A DNA stretch of 5,818 bases. Origin: Xanthobacteraceae bacterium (GTDB lineage Bacteria; Pseudomonadota; Alphaproteobacteria; Rhizobiales; Xanthobacteraceae). The stretch lies in assembly GCA_030039655.1 (NCBI GenBank), contig JASHVC010000256.1, positions 1-5,818 of the forward strand, in the 5' to 3' direction. A program made the position numbers and the translations under genes. Below are positions 1 to 5,818 of the stretch, piece after piece; position 1 is the first letter of the stretch, and each line of letters begins with the position of its first letter. A model generated the notes under the pieces. The model was given only the letters and a program-made list of their open reading frames with translations. It ran no database searches and was not told the DNA's origin.

Positions 1-1028
1 TTCGGCATGCGCGTCATGCCGCCGACCAGGACGACCTCGTTGATCTCGGCCGCCGAAAGGCCGGCATCCTTGAGCGCCTGCTTGCAGGGTTCGATGGTCT
101 TGCGCACCAAGTCGTCCACCAGCGCTTCGAATTTCGCGCGGGTGAGCTTCATGGTCAGATGCTTCGGTCCCGACGCATCCGCCGTGATGAACGGCAGGTT
201 GATTTCGGTTTGTGCCGTGGACGACAGCTCGATCTTGGCCTTTTCGGCGGACTCCTTGAGCCGCTGCAGCGCCAGCTTGTCGCGGCGCAGATCGATGCCC
301 TGTTCTTTCTGGAATTCGTCGGCCAGATAGTTGACCAGCCGCATGTCGAAATCTTCGCCGCCCAGGAAGGTGTCGCCGTTGGTCGACTTCACCTCGAACA
401 CGCCGTCGCCGATTTCAAGAATGGAAATATCGAAGGTGCCGCCGCCGAGGTCATAGACCGCGATGGTGCCGGCCTTCTGTTTGTCGAGCCCGTAGGCGAG
501 CGCTGCCGCCGTCGGCTCGTTGATGATGCGGAGAACTTCGAGGCCGGCGATCTTGCCGGCGTCCTTGGTGGCTTGACGTTGCGCGTCGTTGAAGTAGGCC
601 GGGACGGTGATGACCGCCTGTTCGACCTTAGAGCCCAAATAGGCTTCCGCGGTCTCCCTCATCTTTTGCAGAATGAAGGCCGAAATCTGGGATGGCGAAT
701 AGGACTTGCCCTCGACCTCGACCCAAGCGTCGCCATTCGAGGCGCGGACGATCTTATAGGGAACGAGCCCCTTGTCCTTCTCCACCATCGGATCGTCGTA
801 GCGCCGGCCAATTAGGCGCTTGACGGCGAAAATTGTGCGTTCCGGGTTGGTGACCGCCTGGCGCTTGGCCGGCTGGCCGACGAGCCGCTCGCCATCGTCG
901 GTGAAAGCGACAATGGACGGCGTGGTGCGCATCCCCTCTGCGTTCTCGATAACCTTCGGCGTCTTGCCTTCCATGACGGCGACGCAGGAATTCGTGGTAC
1001 CGAGATCGATACCGATGACCTTGGCCAT
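1..1028 (-). CDS. dnaK: Molecular chaperone DnaK (Hsp70), N-terminal 342 residues; 3' end cut by window edge
   Basis: DnaK is the cytoplasmic ATP-driven Hsp70 that binds unfolded polypeptides, working with DnaJ and GrpE. The frame is open without a stop or frameshift from the ATG (complement of 1026-1028) to the window edge. The visible part is nearly all of the actin-like ATPase domain: phosphate-1 motif [10 protein letters not shown] (residues 5-14), catalytic-type Lys70 in FAVKRLIGR, the [13 protein letters not shown] segment (168-180), phosphate-2 motif [11 protein letters not shown] (192-202), and the adenosine-motif region [12 protein letters not shown] (331-342). The end of the ATPase domain, the linker and the substrate-binding domain lie outside the window; full-length family members have about 630 residues. 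The start is supported by a good ribosome binding site and by the standard [12 protein letters not shown] beginning. An RpoH-type promoter candidate lies about 110 bases upstream. DnaJ often follows, but that side is not visible. Identity is essentially certain. Confidence 0.99.
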   Translation of the reverse strand, partial: MAKVIGIDLGTTNSCVAVMEGKTPKVIENAEGMRTTPSIVAFTDDGERLVGQPAKRQAVTNPERTIFAVKRLIGRRYDDPMVEKDKGLVPYKIVRASNGDAWVEVEGKSYSPSQISAFILQKMRETAEAYLGSKVEQAVITVPAYFNDAQRQATKDAGKIAGLEVLRIINEPTAAALAYGLDKQKAGTIAVYDLGGGTFDISILEIGDGVFEVKSTNGDTFLGGEDFDMRLVNYLADEFQKEQGIDLRRDKLALQRLKESAEKAKIELSSTAQTEINLPFITADASGPKHLTMKLTRAKFEALVDDLVRKTIEPCKQALKDAGLSAAEINEVVLVGGMTRMP

Positions 1029-1036
1029 GGCGTTAA

Positions 1037-1044
1037 TCCTCTCT
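1037..1044 (-). promoter_or_regulatory. Ribosome binding site of dnaK
   Basis: On the minus strand the sequence AGAGAGGA ends eight bases before the dnaK ATG. This is a good Shine-Dalgarno match at normal spacing and fixes the start codon at 1028. It lies outside the two predicted leader stems, so it would be accessible if those stems form. Confidence 0.85.
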
Positions 1045-1052
1045 TTCTCGGC

Positions 1053-1092
1053 AGGTCGGGCCGGCCCAATTTGGCGCCCTAAAGTCCGACCC
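1053..1092 (-). other. Possible second stem-loop in the dnaK leader
   Basis: On the minus strand GGTCGG (1091-1086) is complementary to CCGACC (1059-1054), with a possible G-U pair just outside (1092/1053) and 26 bases between the arms. The enclosed part is itself GC-rich and contains the self-complementary GGGCCGGCCC. The stem ends nine bases before the Shine-Dalgarno sequence. A six-pair stem with a long loop could arise by chance in GC-rich DNA, so this is a weak call. Confidence 0.3.
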
Positions 1093-1107
1093 CCGTACAG
1101 CCTCACA

Positions 1108-1133
1108 TCGCCCGGCATGATTTTCCCGGGCGA
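1108..1133 (-). other. Perfect 8-bp stem-loop at the predicted 5' end of the dnaK mRNA
   Basis: On the minus strand TCGCCCGG (1133-1126) and CCGGGCGA (1115-1108) are perfect reverse complements around a ten-base loop; a G-U pair could extend the stem by one. The promoter candidate just upstream predicts a transcript start near 1133-1136, so the hairpin would sit at or within a few bases of the mRNA 5' end. Stem-loops in this position are known to protect some mRNAs from 5'-end-dependent decay. As DNA, the inverted repeat could instead bind a protein. No run of U follows, so it is not a typical terminator. The structure is seen directly; its function is inferred. Confidence 0.5.
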
Positions 1134-1140
1134 CCCTTGG

Positions 1141-1171
1141 CTCATATAGGAGGGCGGTATCGAGCCGCAAG
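1141..1171 (-). promoter_or_regulatory. RpoH (sigma-32)-type heat-shock promoter of dnaK
   Basis: On the minus strand CTTG (1171-1168) is followed by 17 bases and then CCTATATGAG (1150-1141). The alphaproteobacterial RpoH consensus is CTTG-N17/18-CyTATnTnnG, so every specified position matches. It lies in the 194-base gap between the glycosyltransferase stop and the dnaK start, in the orientation of dnaK. The transcript would begin near 1133-1136, giving a leader of roughly 105 bases. dnaK is a classical RpoH target, and the gene needs its own promoter because grpE is cut off from it by opposing genes. No HrcA operator (CIRCE) is visible in this gap. Confidence 0.85.
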
Positions 1172-1178
1172 GCAGCAA

Positions 1179-1195
1179 GGGCCGATGTGCGGCCC
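1179..1195 (-). terminator. Short hairpin after the GT87 gene, possible weak terminator
   Basis: GGGCCG and CGGCCC form a perfect six-pair stem around a five-base loop, starting 27 bases after the stop codon of the glycosyltransferase gene and ending seven bases before the dnaK -35 element. Its position suits insulation of the dnaK promoter from upstream transcription. Only two T residues follow on the minus strand, so it lacks the U-tract of an intrinsic terminator. It could be chance in GC-rich DNA or a protein-binding inverted repeat. Confidence 0.25.
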
Positions 1196-1222
1196 ATTTC
1201 CGGCATTTGTCCTAACGGGCAG

Positions 1223-2470
1223 CTACGCATTCACCGCTGCGGTCTGGGCCGCAGCGGCCGGGCTGCAGCCGCCGCGGACCAGCCGCCAGACTAGTCGCGC
1301 CGCGAACAGCGGCAGCACCGCCAGGGCGATGGGAAAGTGCGGGAGGCCGAACGGAAACATCAGAATGGGAAGCGTCCAGACTGCCAGCGACAGGACATGA
1401 TCGATGTTGGTCTCGTCCTCGCGTGCGCGCAGCAAGGCAATGACCCAACCGAACACCACCATGTCGTAGTTGAGCATCCAGGGTGAGAACAAAAAGGTCG
1501 CGGTGACAAACAGCGCCTGCGAGAGCACGGGATCCCGCCGACGCCAGAAGGTCCAAACGACCGCCCCCAGCGCACAAAAGGACGATATCGCCTGCACGGC
1601 CCAGGCCCAATCGTCCGAAAAGCCGACGAGCCGCGCATTCACGTAGGCCGACGAAACAATCCGCCAAGCGTGGTCGCCGGCGGTTACCACCATCCAGTGC
1701 TGTTGCGGCACCACCTTTTGCAGGTATTCGGTCCAGATGTCGGCCCCAAACCATACCGTGGTGACAACGACGAGCGCGACCGTCGTGACCACGGCCGCCG
1801 CGATCGTGCGCCATCGACCGGTCATCACCAGCATCACGGGCAACAGCAATCCAAATTGCGGCTTAATGGTCAGAACACCGAACAGGATTCCCGCAACGAT
1901 AGGCCGTCGCTCGAGATTGCCGAGCCCACCGATCAACAGCGCAGCGGTCAGAAATCCATTTTGGCCGAAAAAGATATTCTCGGCGACGGCGGGTGCAACC
2001 AGCAAAAACATCCAGTACCTGCGCTCCACTCCGGCGGCGAGCGAGGCCCACACATAGAGCGCCAACCCCACAATGCACCAAAGCACATAGGCTGGTAGAA
2101 AGCCGAGCAAGCCCAGCGGCCAGATGAAAATCAGAATGTGCGGCGGATAGGACCAGAACATTGGCTTCAGATCGGGAAGGCCAGTGACTTTCTGCAGCTC
2201 GGCGGTGTAGGCGTAGAAGTCGAACCATGCCGCCGGTCCGCCGGAAAACACCGAGCGGCCGCCCATCCAGGCGTTGAGAAAATCGCGGCCGACCGGAAAT
2301 TCGCCTGGGTCGAGGATAAAGCTCGGAAATGACTGGGAGGCCGCAAGCTGAAAATCGAATCCCAAGAGAGCAAGCAGGATCGCCGCACCCGCTATGGTGA
2401 ACGCAACATAGACCTTTTCGGCGATCGGCGCGGGAGACGGGACGGAGCTTGCTGTGGCGGACATTGCCAT
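1223..2470 (-). CDS. Glycosyltransferase family 87 (DUF2029) polytopic membrane protein
   Basis: GT87 enzymes are polytopic membrane glycosyltransferases that use polyprenyl-phosphate sugars as donors; the best-known members are mycobacterial mannosyl- and arabinofuranosyltransferases. This 415-residue protein has about ten to eleven hydrophobic segments, the first at about residues 20-38 and the last at about 379-398. Family-like features are Asp63 in GRDFLNAW after the first span (the usual place of the catalytic acidic residue), SYPP (107-110) before a membrane span, FFGQNGFL (167-174), the G-x-TIKPQFGLL segment (198-209), and SPWMLNYD (329-336). The acceptor cannot be told from sequence. 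The gene reads towards dnaK and diverges from alkB with 47 bases between. No Shine-Dalgarno sequence precedes Met1; Met3 (2464) is an alternative start, also without one. The stop is TAG. The family call is firm, the substrate unknown. Confidence 0.85.
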   Translation of the reverse strand: MAMSATASSVPSPAPIAEKVYVAFTIAGAAILLALLGFDFQLAASQSFPSFILDPGEFPVGRDFLNAWMGGRSVFSGGPAAWFDFYAYTAELQKVTGLPDLKPMFWSYPPHILIFIWPLGLLGFLPAYVLWCIVGLALYVWASLAAGVERRYWMFLLVAPAVAENIFFGQNGFLTAALLIGGLGNLERRPIVAGILFGVLTIKPQFGLLLPVMLVMTGRWRTIAAAVVTTVALVVVTTVWFGADIWTEYLQKVVPQQHWMVVTAGDHAWRIVSSAYVNARLVGFSDDWAWAVQAISSFCALGAVVWTFWRRRDPVLSQALFVTATFLFSPWMLNYDMVVFGWVIALLRAREDETNIDHVLSLAVWTLPILMFPFGLPHFPIALAVLPLFAARLVWRLVRGGCSPAAAAQTAAVNA

Positions 2471-2517
2471 GCCCGTACAGTGTCCGATAGCGGTAAAGGC
2501 TCGATAAAAGTCCGCCT
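2471..2517. promoter_or_regulatory. Divergent intergenic region between GT87 gene and alkB
   Basis: These 47 bases must hold the start signals of two divergent genes unless promoters lie inside the coding regions. I see no convincing -35/-10 pair and no good Shine-Dalgarno sequence for either gene. An AT-rich GATAAA (2503-2508) lies just before the alkB ATG and could act as a -10 element giving a leaderless or nearly leaderless alkB mRNA, but no good -35 match sits at the right distance. No Ada-type or LexA-type operator is recognisable by eye. Confidence 0.35.
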
Positions 2518-3180
2518 ATGAAAGCAGAAATAGATGTCGCGGGGGTCCGCTTCTATCCCGGCTACCTCGACCGCAACGATCAGGTGGCATTGCTTGCCGC
2601 GCTCGACCAGGTGTTCGCCGCCGCGCCGCTGTTCACGCCGCGCATGCCCAAATCCGGCCGGCCCTTTACGGTACGCATGTCCAATTGCGGGCCGCTCGGC
2701 TGGATCTCCGATGAAACTGGCTACCGTTATGCGCCCACGCACCCGGTGACCGGCCGGCCCTGGCCGCCGATGCCCGAAGCGCTCATCGCCACGTGGCGCG
2801 ATCTGGCCGGTTATCAGCACGGCCCCGAGGCATGCTTGATCAATTTCTACGGTCCGGCGGCAAAAATGGGCCTGCACCAGGACCGCGACGAGGAAGACTT
2901 CGCCGCTCCTGTGGTGTCGCTGTCGCTCGGCGATTCCTGTCTGTTCCGCGTCGGCGGGAGTAAACGGAATGAGCCGACCCGTTCGTTCCGCCTCAATTCG
3001 GGCGATGCGCTCGTGCTCGGCGGCGCCGCGCGGCTTGCTTTCCATGGCGTTGACCGCATTTATGCGGGCACATCGACCTTGCTCGCGGGGGGCGGACGGA
3101 TCAATTTGACGATGCGGCGGGTGACCTGCGCAAACGATGGGGGCTCATATCTGGCGGGCGGTACCGGAGGCTCTGCATGA
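2518..3180 (+). CDS. alkB: Alpha-ketoglutarate-dependent DNA dioxygenase AlkB
   Basis: AlkB is an Fe(II)/2-oxoglutarate dioxygenase that removes alkyl lesions such as 1-methyladenine and 3-methylcytosine from DNA by oxidative demethylation. The 220-residue protein closely follows the E. coli pattern (216 residues): the substrate-pocket segment MSNCGPLGW (54-62) with Trp62 and Tyr69 matching E. coli Trp69 and Tyr76, PWPPMPE (81-87), ACLINFYGPAAKMGLHQDRDE (105-125) with iron ligands His120 and Asp122, the third ligand His176 in LAFHGV, and RINLTMR (194-200) whose Arg194 and Arg200 match the 2-oxoglutarate-binding Arg204 and Arg210. All key residues are present, so it should be active. An in-frame TAA at 2494-2496 with no start codon before 2518 makes this ATG the first possible start; no clear Shine-Dalgarno precedes it, and the N-terminus is about a dozen residues shorter than in E. 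coli. It overlaps the next gene by four bases. Confidence 0.95.
   Translation: MKAEIDVAGVRFYPGYLDRNDQVALLAALDQVFAAAPLFTPRMPKSGRPFTVRMSNCGPLGWISDETGYRYAPTHPVTGRPWPPMPEALIATWRDLAGYQHGPEACLINFYGPAAKMGLHQDRDEEDFAAPVVSLSLGDSCLFRVGGSKRNEPTRSFRLNSGDALVLGGAARLAFHGVDRIYAGTSTLLAGGGRINLTMRRVTCANDGGSYLAGGTGGSA
3166..3170 (+). promoter_or_regulatory. Ribosome binding site of the exported-protein gene, inside alkB
   Basis: GGAGG lies six bases before the ATG at 3177, within the last codons of alkB. It fixes the start of the downstream gene and, with the ATGA overlap, indicates coupled translation. It is much stronger than anything in front of alkB itself. Confidence 0.85.
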
Positions 3181-4169
3181 TCAACGGCAGAATCGGATCA
3201 GCCACGGCCGGTTTCGGTTTTTTCATCGTTATCGGGTGTGCAATCTTGGTGACGCCGGCATGGGCCGACGAACCCGTGTTTCCAACGGGCGCTCACATCG
3301 GACTGGTACCGCCGGCCGGCATGACGCTCGCCGAGACATATCCCGGGTTCATCGATGCGGCGAAGAACGCCGGCATCCTCGTCGGCATGCTGCCCCTTGC
3401 CGCATACCCCAACATCGAAAAGACGCTTGCGGACGATGCGCTGAAAAAACAGGGCTTCACGCCGGAAAAGCGCGAGACGCTGCAGCTTAACATCGGCAAA
3501 GGCCTGCTCGTCGTCGGAACGGAAGTGGGCCCTGACAAGACCAAGTATCGCAAGTGGATGCTGATCGCGAAGACCCCCGATCTCACCGCGCTCGTCACCG
3601 TGCAAGAGCCGGCAGTAAGCAACGCCTATTCGGATTCTGTCGTGCGCGCTTCGCTGGCAACGCTTGCGGAACGAGAAATTGTTCCCGATGCAGAGCTTCT
3701 GAAGCTGCTCCCGTTCGCGGTCGGAGATCTCGCTGATTTCAAGGTCGCCAACGTGATCCCAGGAAAAGCACTCATGCTGCTCGATGCTCCCAAGGATCCC
3801 CATCTGGTGGTGACCCAGGGTCTGCCTGAACTAGAGTTCAACGCGCGTTTCATCATCGCGGCGATACCAAACCCTCCTCCGACCAACGAGGGACGGGCGG
3901 ACTTGGCGCGCTTCGCCTTCAACTCCATCGCGGGCATCAAAGACAGCCATCTCACCATGTCCGAACCGATCCGCATGGACAATCAACAAGGTTTTGAGAC
4001 CGTGGCGCAGGCCAAGGACGCAAACAGCGACGTCGATATCATGGTGGTGCAGTGGCTGCGCTTCGAGGGCAATCGTTTCCTGCAAATGGTCGGCATTTCC
4101 CGCGCCGACATCTGGAGCGCCGAGTTGCCGCGCTTGCGCACCATGCGCGACAGCGTCGTGTTTAAATAA
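3177..4169 (+). CDS. Exported protein of unknown function, co-transcribed with alkB
   Basis: I do not recognise a named family with confidence. The 330-residue product starts with a signal peptide: Arg5, a hydrophobic stretch at about 11-28 and a likely signal peptidase I site after AWA (28-30), with DEP starting the mature protein. A lipobox-like VIGC (18-21) is also present, but the hydrophobic stretch runs on past it, so lipid attachment is less likely. The mature part seems to have two halves. The first (about 36-165) begins GAHIGLVPPAGM; the second (about 180-328) has alternating beta-like segments and ends with VQWLRFEGNRFLQMVGIS and a short helix. Both halves loosely resemble the PsbP/DcrB-type fold of small periplasmic proteins, which is only an impression. 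The gene overlaps alkB (ATGA), has a strong GGAGG, and ends TAA 16 bases from the convergent grpE stop. Confidence 0.85.
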   Translation: MINGRIGSATAGFGFFIVIGCAILVTPAWADEPVFPTGAHIGLVPPAGMTLAETYPGFIDAAKNAGILVGMLPLAAYPNIEKTLADDALKKQGFTPEKRETLQLNIGKGLLVVGTEVGPDKTKYRKWMLIAKTPDLTALVTVQEPAVSNAYSDSVVRASLATLAEREIVPDAELLKLLPFAVGDLADFKVANVIPGKALMLLDAPKDPHLVVTQGLPELEFNARFIIAAIPNPPPTNEGRADLARFAFNSIAGIKDSHLTMSEPIRMDNQQGFETVAQAKDANSDVDIMVVQWLRFEGNRFLQMVGISRADIWSAELPRLRTMRDSVVFK

Positions 4170-4185
4170 AGTGCCGAAATAAACC

Positions 4186-4806
4186 TCAGGCCGACTTCTT
4201 GGCGTTGTCGTTGGTGACCACAGAGGCCGGCACCTTCGGGCCGCCCTTGGACACCCCTACCAGGGCCGGACGCAACACGCGCTCACCCAGCATGTAGCCG
4301 GGCTGCACCACCTGCACGACGGAGCCGGCTGGCACGGACGCGTCGGGTACTTCGAAGATGGCCTGATGCAGATTGGGGTCGAATTTTTCCCTATGCGGCG
4401 TGAACTGCCGCACACCATTCTTCTCCAGGGCCTTGAGCAATTCGCGCTCGGTCAGTTCGACTCCGTCGATAAGCGCCTTGGCGGCGGCCTCGGCACTGGC
4501 GCGCGCCTCAGGCGTCACTGCGTCGAGCGCGCGCCGGATATTGTCGGCGACACCAAGCATGTCGCGGGCGAACGAGGTCACACCGCGCAACTCCGCATCG
4601 GCGACTTCGCGCGCGGTGCGCTTGCGCAGATTTTCCATCTCGGCGAGCGTGCGCAGGAGCCTGTCCTTGAAGTCGGCGGCCAGCGCCGCCGGATCGGCCT
4701 CGGGCGCGGCCTGCGCGGCCCCCGCGGGCGGTGTTTGTTCGGCACCCGGCGCGGCCCCGTCGGCGGGGGCGGCCTCGTCCTCAGCGCGAGCGGACTGCTT
4801 TGTCAT
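4186..4806 (-). CDS. grpE: Nucleotide exchange factor GrpE
   Basis: GrpE is the cytoplasmic homodimeric cochaperone that releases ADP from DnaK and so drives its cycle. The 206-residue length is normal for the family. Residues 1-43 are Ala/Pro/Glu-rich and probably disordered. About 44-130 form the long helical, coiled-coil dimer region, including [21 protein letters not shown]. The C-terminal beta domain that contacts DnaK carries the family signature from [14 protein letters not shown] (142-155) through [25 protein letters not shown] (163-187, region described by position; key residues [12 protein letters not shown]). The start is supported by the MTKQ beginning and by the absence of conserved sequence upstream; the Shine-Dalgarno is weak. 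hrcA lies 152 bases upstream on the same strand, and an RpoH-like promoter candidate sits in that gap. Unlike in many bacteria, dnaK does not follow directly. Confidence 0.98.
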   Translation of the reverse strand: MTKQSARAEDEAAPADGAAPGAEQTPPAGAAQAAPEADPAALAADFKDRLLRTLAEMENLRKRTAREVADAELRGVTSFARDMLGVADNIRRALDAVTPEARASAEAAAKALIDGVELTERELLKALEKNGVRQFTPHREKFDPNLHQAIFEVPDASVPAGSVVQVVQPGYMLGERVLRPALVGVSKGGPKVPASVVTNDNAKKSA

Positions 4807-4833
4807 GATTTCTACCCATCGTCGTGTGCGCCC

Positions 4834-4865
4834 CGCATATCAGGGCTGAAACGAGAAAAATCAAG
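4834..4865 (-). promoter_or_regulatory. RpoH (sigma-32)-type heat-shock promoter of grpE
   Basis: On the minus strand CTTG (4865-4862) is followed by 18 bases and CTGATATGCG (4843-4834). Against the alphaproteobacterial consensus CTTG-N17/18-CyTATnTnnG there is one mismatch, G for T at the third base of the -10 element. The transcript would start near 4827, about 20 bases before the grpE ATG. It would let grpE be induced by heat independently of hrcA read-through. No CIRCE element is visible in the 152-base hrcA-grpE gap. Confidence 0.7.
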
Positions 4866-4958
4866 CGTCCTGAGCGTGTGGGGCGCATCGGTAGTGGCCG
4901 CGGGGAGGCCCTAACAGGACCCTAGATTCGTTGGAACTCCTGAGCGGTGAGGCAACGA

Positions 4959-5818
4959 TTAACGACCGAGCAACTTGCTCACCACCTTGGCGGTATAATC
5001 CACCATGGGGACGATGCGGGCATAGTTAAGCCGCGTCGGACCTATAACGCCGAGCACGCCCACAATGTGCCCGGAGGCGTCATGGTAGGGCGCCACGATG
5101 GTCGAGGAGCCCGACAGCGAGAACAGCTTGTTCTCCGAACCGATGAAAACCCGCACGCCTTCGGCCTGCTCGGCGCGGCCAAGCAAATCGATGACCTCCC
5201 GGCGTGTTTCCAGATCGTCGAACAGGAGTCGCACGCGCTCCAGGTCTGTGAGCGCCCTCAGATCCTCGAGCAGGTGCGCCTGGCCGCGCACGATAAGCTT
5301 GCGTTCGTCGCTCTCGCCGCCAGACCAACTCGCAAGTCCGGCGGCCACGATCTTCTGGGTGAGCTGATCGAGCTCGGCCTGACCTTGCTTGAGCGTGGTC
5401 GCGATCTCGGTCCTGACCTCGTCGAGGGTGCGGCCGCGGATGCGCGCGTTGACGAAATTGCCGGCCTCGGTCAGCGCCGACAGCGGCATGCCGATGGGAA
5501 TGTTCAGCACACGGTTTTCAACCTGACCATCTTCGGCGACGAGGACCACCAGCGCGCGCTCAGGCTCAAGCTGCACAAATTCGATGTGCTTTAGGCGCGG
5601 GTTCGATTTAGCGGTGAGCACCACACCGGCGGCGCGGCTCAAGCCAGAGAGCAGGCCGGACGCTTCTGTCAGCACCCCTTCGACCGACTTCGCTTGGCCC
5701 GAAGCCGCCACCTGCGCCTCGATCGCCTTGCGGTCCTGTTCGCTGAGATCGCCGATCTGCATGAGCGCATCGACGAAGAAGCGCAGGCCTATCTCGGTCG
5801 GCAGCCGGCCCGCCGACG
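4959..5818 (-). CDS. hrcA: Heat-inducible transcription repressor HrcA, C-terminal 285 residues; 5' end cut by window edge
   Basis: HrcA is a dimeric DNA-binding repressor that binds the CIRCE inverted repeat before chaperone genes, often groESL in alphaproteobacteria, and depends on GroEL for activity. The frame stays open to the window edge, past an internal ATG at 5762. The first visible residues, [16 protein letters not shown], are the conserved end of the winged-helix DNA-binding domain; roughly the first 70-80 residues of a protein of about 360 are missing. The rest matches the inserted and GAF-like dimer domains, ending with the typical [19 protein letters not shown] and [20 protein letters not shown] segments and a final KLLGR before TAA. 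It shares strand with grpE, 152 bases downstream. Its own promoter and any CIRCE site lie outside the window. Confidence 0.97.
   Translation of the reverse strand, partial: SAGRLPTEIGLRFFVDALMQIGDLSEQDRKAIEAQVAASGQAKSVEGVLTEASGLLSGLSRAAGVVLTAKSNPRLKHIEFVQLEPERALVVLVAEDGQVENRVLNIPIGMPLSALTEAGNFVNARIRGRTLDEVRTEIATTLKQGQAELDQLTQKIVAAGLASWSGGESDERKLIVRGQAHLLEDLRALTDLERVRLLFDDLETRREVIDLLGRAEQAEGVRVFIGSENKLFSLSGSSTIVAPYHDASGHIVGVLGVIGPTRLNYARIVPMVDYTAKVVSKLLGR

Noticed and set aside
159..815. 218-codon plus-strand open frame opposite dnaK
   Set aside because: It lies wholly antisense to the intact dnaK frame, its translation resembles no protein, and long shadow frames are expected opposite GC-rich genes.
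1037..1133. ROSE-type or fourU RNA thermometer controlling dnaK
   Set aside because: No convincing sequence complementary to the AGAGAGGA ribosome binding site is found in the leader; the visible stems leave it unpaired.
1108..1133. Intrinsic terminator
   Set aside because: The hairpin is strong but is followed by GC-rich sequence instead of a U-tract, and it lies between the promoter candidate and dnaK, where a terminator would block the gene.
1212..1814. 200-codon minus-strand open frame overlapping the GT87 gene
   Set aside because: It is in another frame of the same strand, has Arg/Gly-rich sequence without membrane pattern, and is explained by the strong GT87 frame.
2392..3045. 217-codon minus-strand open frame opposite alkB
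   Set aside because: The plus-strand AlkB frame has all catalytic residues; the opposite frame has low-complexity Arg/Gly-rich content and overlaps the GT87 start.
4170..4185. Bidirectional terminator between the convergent exported-protein gene and grpE
   Set aside because: The gap is 16 bases, AT-rich but without a credible stem in it or its edges; termination signals, if any, are not recognisable.
4807..4958. CIRCE element (HrcA operator) before grpE
   Set aside because: I looked for TTAGCACTC-N9-GAGTGCTAA on both strands here and in 1029-1222 and found nothing close.
4947..5594. 215-codon plus-strand open frame opposite hrcA
   Set aside because: Shadow of the HrcA frame. The 182-codon frame opposite grpE (4366-4914) was rejected for the same reason.

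Overview
The window is GC-rich and looks like the chromosome of an alphaproteobacterium, most likely from the Hyphomicrobiales (Bradyrhizobium/Rhodopseudomonas-like). This is inferred from the protein sequences, the hrcA-grpE...dnaK layout, and two promoter candidates that fit the alphaproteobacterial RpoH (sigma-32) consensus. The taxon is not proven. There are six protein genes, two of them cut by the window edges. I saw no RNA gene, mobile element, CRISPR array or dispersed repeat.

Layout. On the minus strand, reading from high to low coordinates, come the 3' part of hrcA (heat-shock repressor, 4959-5818), grpE (DnaK nucleotide exchange factor, 4186-4806) and, about 3.2 kb further on, the first 342 codons of dnaK (1-1028). 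A three-gene block separates grpE from dnaK. It holds a plus-strand pair, alkB (2518-3180) and a gene for an exported protein of unknown function (3177-4169), which overlap by four bases. Divergent from them is a minus-strand gene for a multi-membrane-span glycosyltransferase of the GT87/DUF2029 type (1223-2470). The exported-protein gene and grpE converge with only 16 bases between them.

How it works together. DnaK (Hsp70) and GrpE are one chaperone machine and HrcA is a classical repressor of chaperone genes, so the flanks form a heat-shock locus. Because the insert contains opposing genes, dnaK cannot simply be read through from grpE. Each gene has its own RpoH-like promoter candidate: CTTG-N17-CCTATATGAG before dnaK (1141-1171) and CTTG-N18-CTGATATGCG before grpE (4834-4865). 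No CIRCE element (the HrcA operator) is visible in front of either gene. The dnaK leader is about 105 nt long and starts, if the promoter call is right, with a perfect 8-bp stem-loop. AlkB repairs alkylated DNA and is translationally coupled to the exported protein. That pair and the glycosyltransferase have no obvious role in protein folding.

I do not see a clearly new biological system. The points most worth a second look are the matched heat-shock promoters, the structured dnaK leader, and the uncharacterised exported protein coupled to alkB.
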